In this document: in pieces, positions 34,367-34,665 of the stretch
How positions within the stretch are numbered: position 1 is the stretch's first letter
How the letters are laid out: each line of letters starts with the position of its first letter
Assembly: GCA_902525935.1 (NCBI GenBank)
Contig: CABZJA010000012.1
Coordinates: 1 to 34,665 of the forward strand
DNA from: an uncultured Pelagibacteraceae bacterium
GTDB taxonomy: Bacteria; Pseudomonadota; Alphaproteobacteria; Pelagibacterales; Pelagibacteraceae
DNA length: 34,665 bases
Direction of reading: 5' to 3'
Notes under the pieces: generated by a model
The model's database searches: none
What the model was told of the DNA's origin: nothing
Seen by the model: the letters and a program-made list of their open reading frames with translations, nothing else
Program-made: the position numbers and the translations under genes

Positions 34367-34665
34367 TTTATTTTATTTAATTTTTTAAATATTAAATTTT
34401 CTTTTTTCTTCATTAAATAATAATCTTTATTTTTTTTATGATCATGTCCCACAAGATGCAAATAACCGTGTATCCACATTTTATCTAATTCATGATCAAA
34501 ACTAGATGATTTTGCTCTTCTATTAATTATTTCAAAAGAAATTGCTATATCTCCTAAATATAATTTATTTTTTAGTTTAATTTTTAGAGGAAAAGAAAGC
34601 ACATCTGTTGAAACATTTTTATTTCTAAACTTTAAATTTAAATTTTTCATTTTTTTATTATTAGT
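34363..34665 (-). CDS. ybeY: Endoribonuclease YbeY (N-terminally cut by the window edge)
   Basis: Metal-dependent rRNA-maturation and quality-control factor. The visible 100 residues hold the zinc motif HGYLHLVGHDH (H-x3-H-x5-H) and the TDVLSFP block. The open frame continues past an internal Met at 34650 to the edge at 34665 (TNNKKMKNLNLKFRNKN), matching the LTND...LN-x-x-FR part of the family, so the true start lies beyond the window. The gene is coupled to lnt; the CorC gene often found between them is absent. Confidence 0.9.
   Translation of the reverse strand, partial: TNNKKMKNLNLKFRNKNVSTDVLSFPLKIKLKNKLYLGDIAISFEIINRRAKSSSFDHELDKMWIHGYLHLVGHDHKKNKDYYLMKKKENLIFKKLNKIN

Overview
The window looks like a piece of a streamlined, very AT-rich alphaproteobacterial chromosome, most likely SAR11 (Pelagibacterales). 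The evidence is strong A/T bias with Lys/Ile/Asn-rich proteins, almost no intergenic space, many 1-14 nt gene overlaps, and alphaproteobacterial gene groupings (dnaA/rpsT/mutM beside ubiE-ubiB-coaBC-dut; irr divergent from fabA-fabB-fabI; argH-lptM-lysA). I see no tRNA, rRNA, CRISPR array, insertion sequence or prophage.

Layout. 1-3156: the tail of an unknown membrane protein, dsbB, coq7, an HNH nuclease, an alpha/beta hydrolase, a HIG1-domain protein and a TlpA-like thioredoxin. 3176-6596: argH, a 38-residue LptM-like lipoprotein, lysA and a PlsC-like acyltransferase. 6593-10522 (minus): dnaN, dnaA, rpsT and mutM. 10555-15663 (plus): ubiE, ubiB, coaBC, dut, an E1-like adenylyltransferase and an SH3 protein. 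15680-20638 (minus): a metal and peroxide block with a Cys-rich 59-residue protein behind three Fur-like boxes, a putative manganese/heavy-metal transporter, an Asp/Asn hydroxylase-like protein, katG, and an Irr-type Fur-family regulator. 20712-23219 (plus): fabA-fabB-fabI, followed by a SHOCT-domain secreted protein and a DUF4149 membrane protein. 24553-31591 (minus): a 50-residue membrane protein, a rhodanese, and pnp, rpsO, rbfA, infB and nusA. 31686-34665 (minus): metK, lnt and a ybeY cut by the window edge.

How the genes fit together. The envelope and redox genes (dsbB, tlpA-like, lptM, lnt) serve disulfide formation and lipoprotein and LPS-transport maturation. coq7, ubiE and ubiB belong to ubiquinone synthesis. 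The katG block looks like one transcription unit (katG, hydroxylase, transporter; gaps of 19 and 25 nt) with a good sigma70 promoter. Irr-box-like sequences lie next to that promoter and next to the irr start. The nusA-infB-rbfA-rpsO-pnp series is the translation/RNA-processing operon without rimP, ylxR or truB at their usual places.

The best candidates for undescribed biology are the Fur-box-controlled Cys-rich microprotein (15680-16010) and an intrinsic terminator lying directly before the nusA ribosome binding site (31604-31630), which may be an attenuator. Both are read from sequence only.
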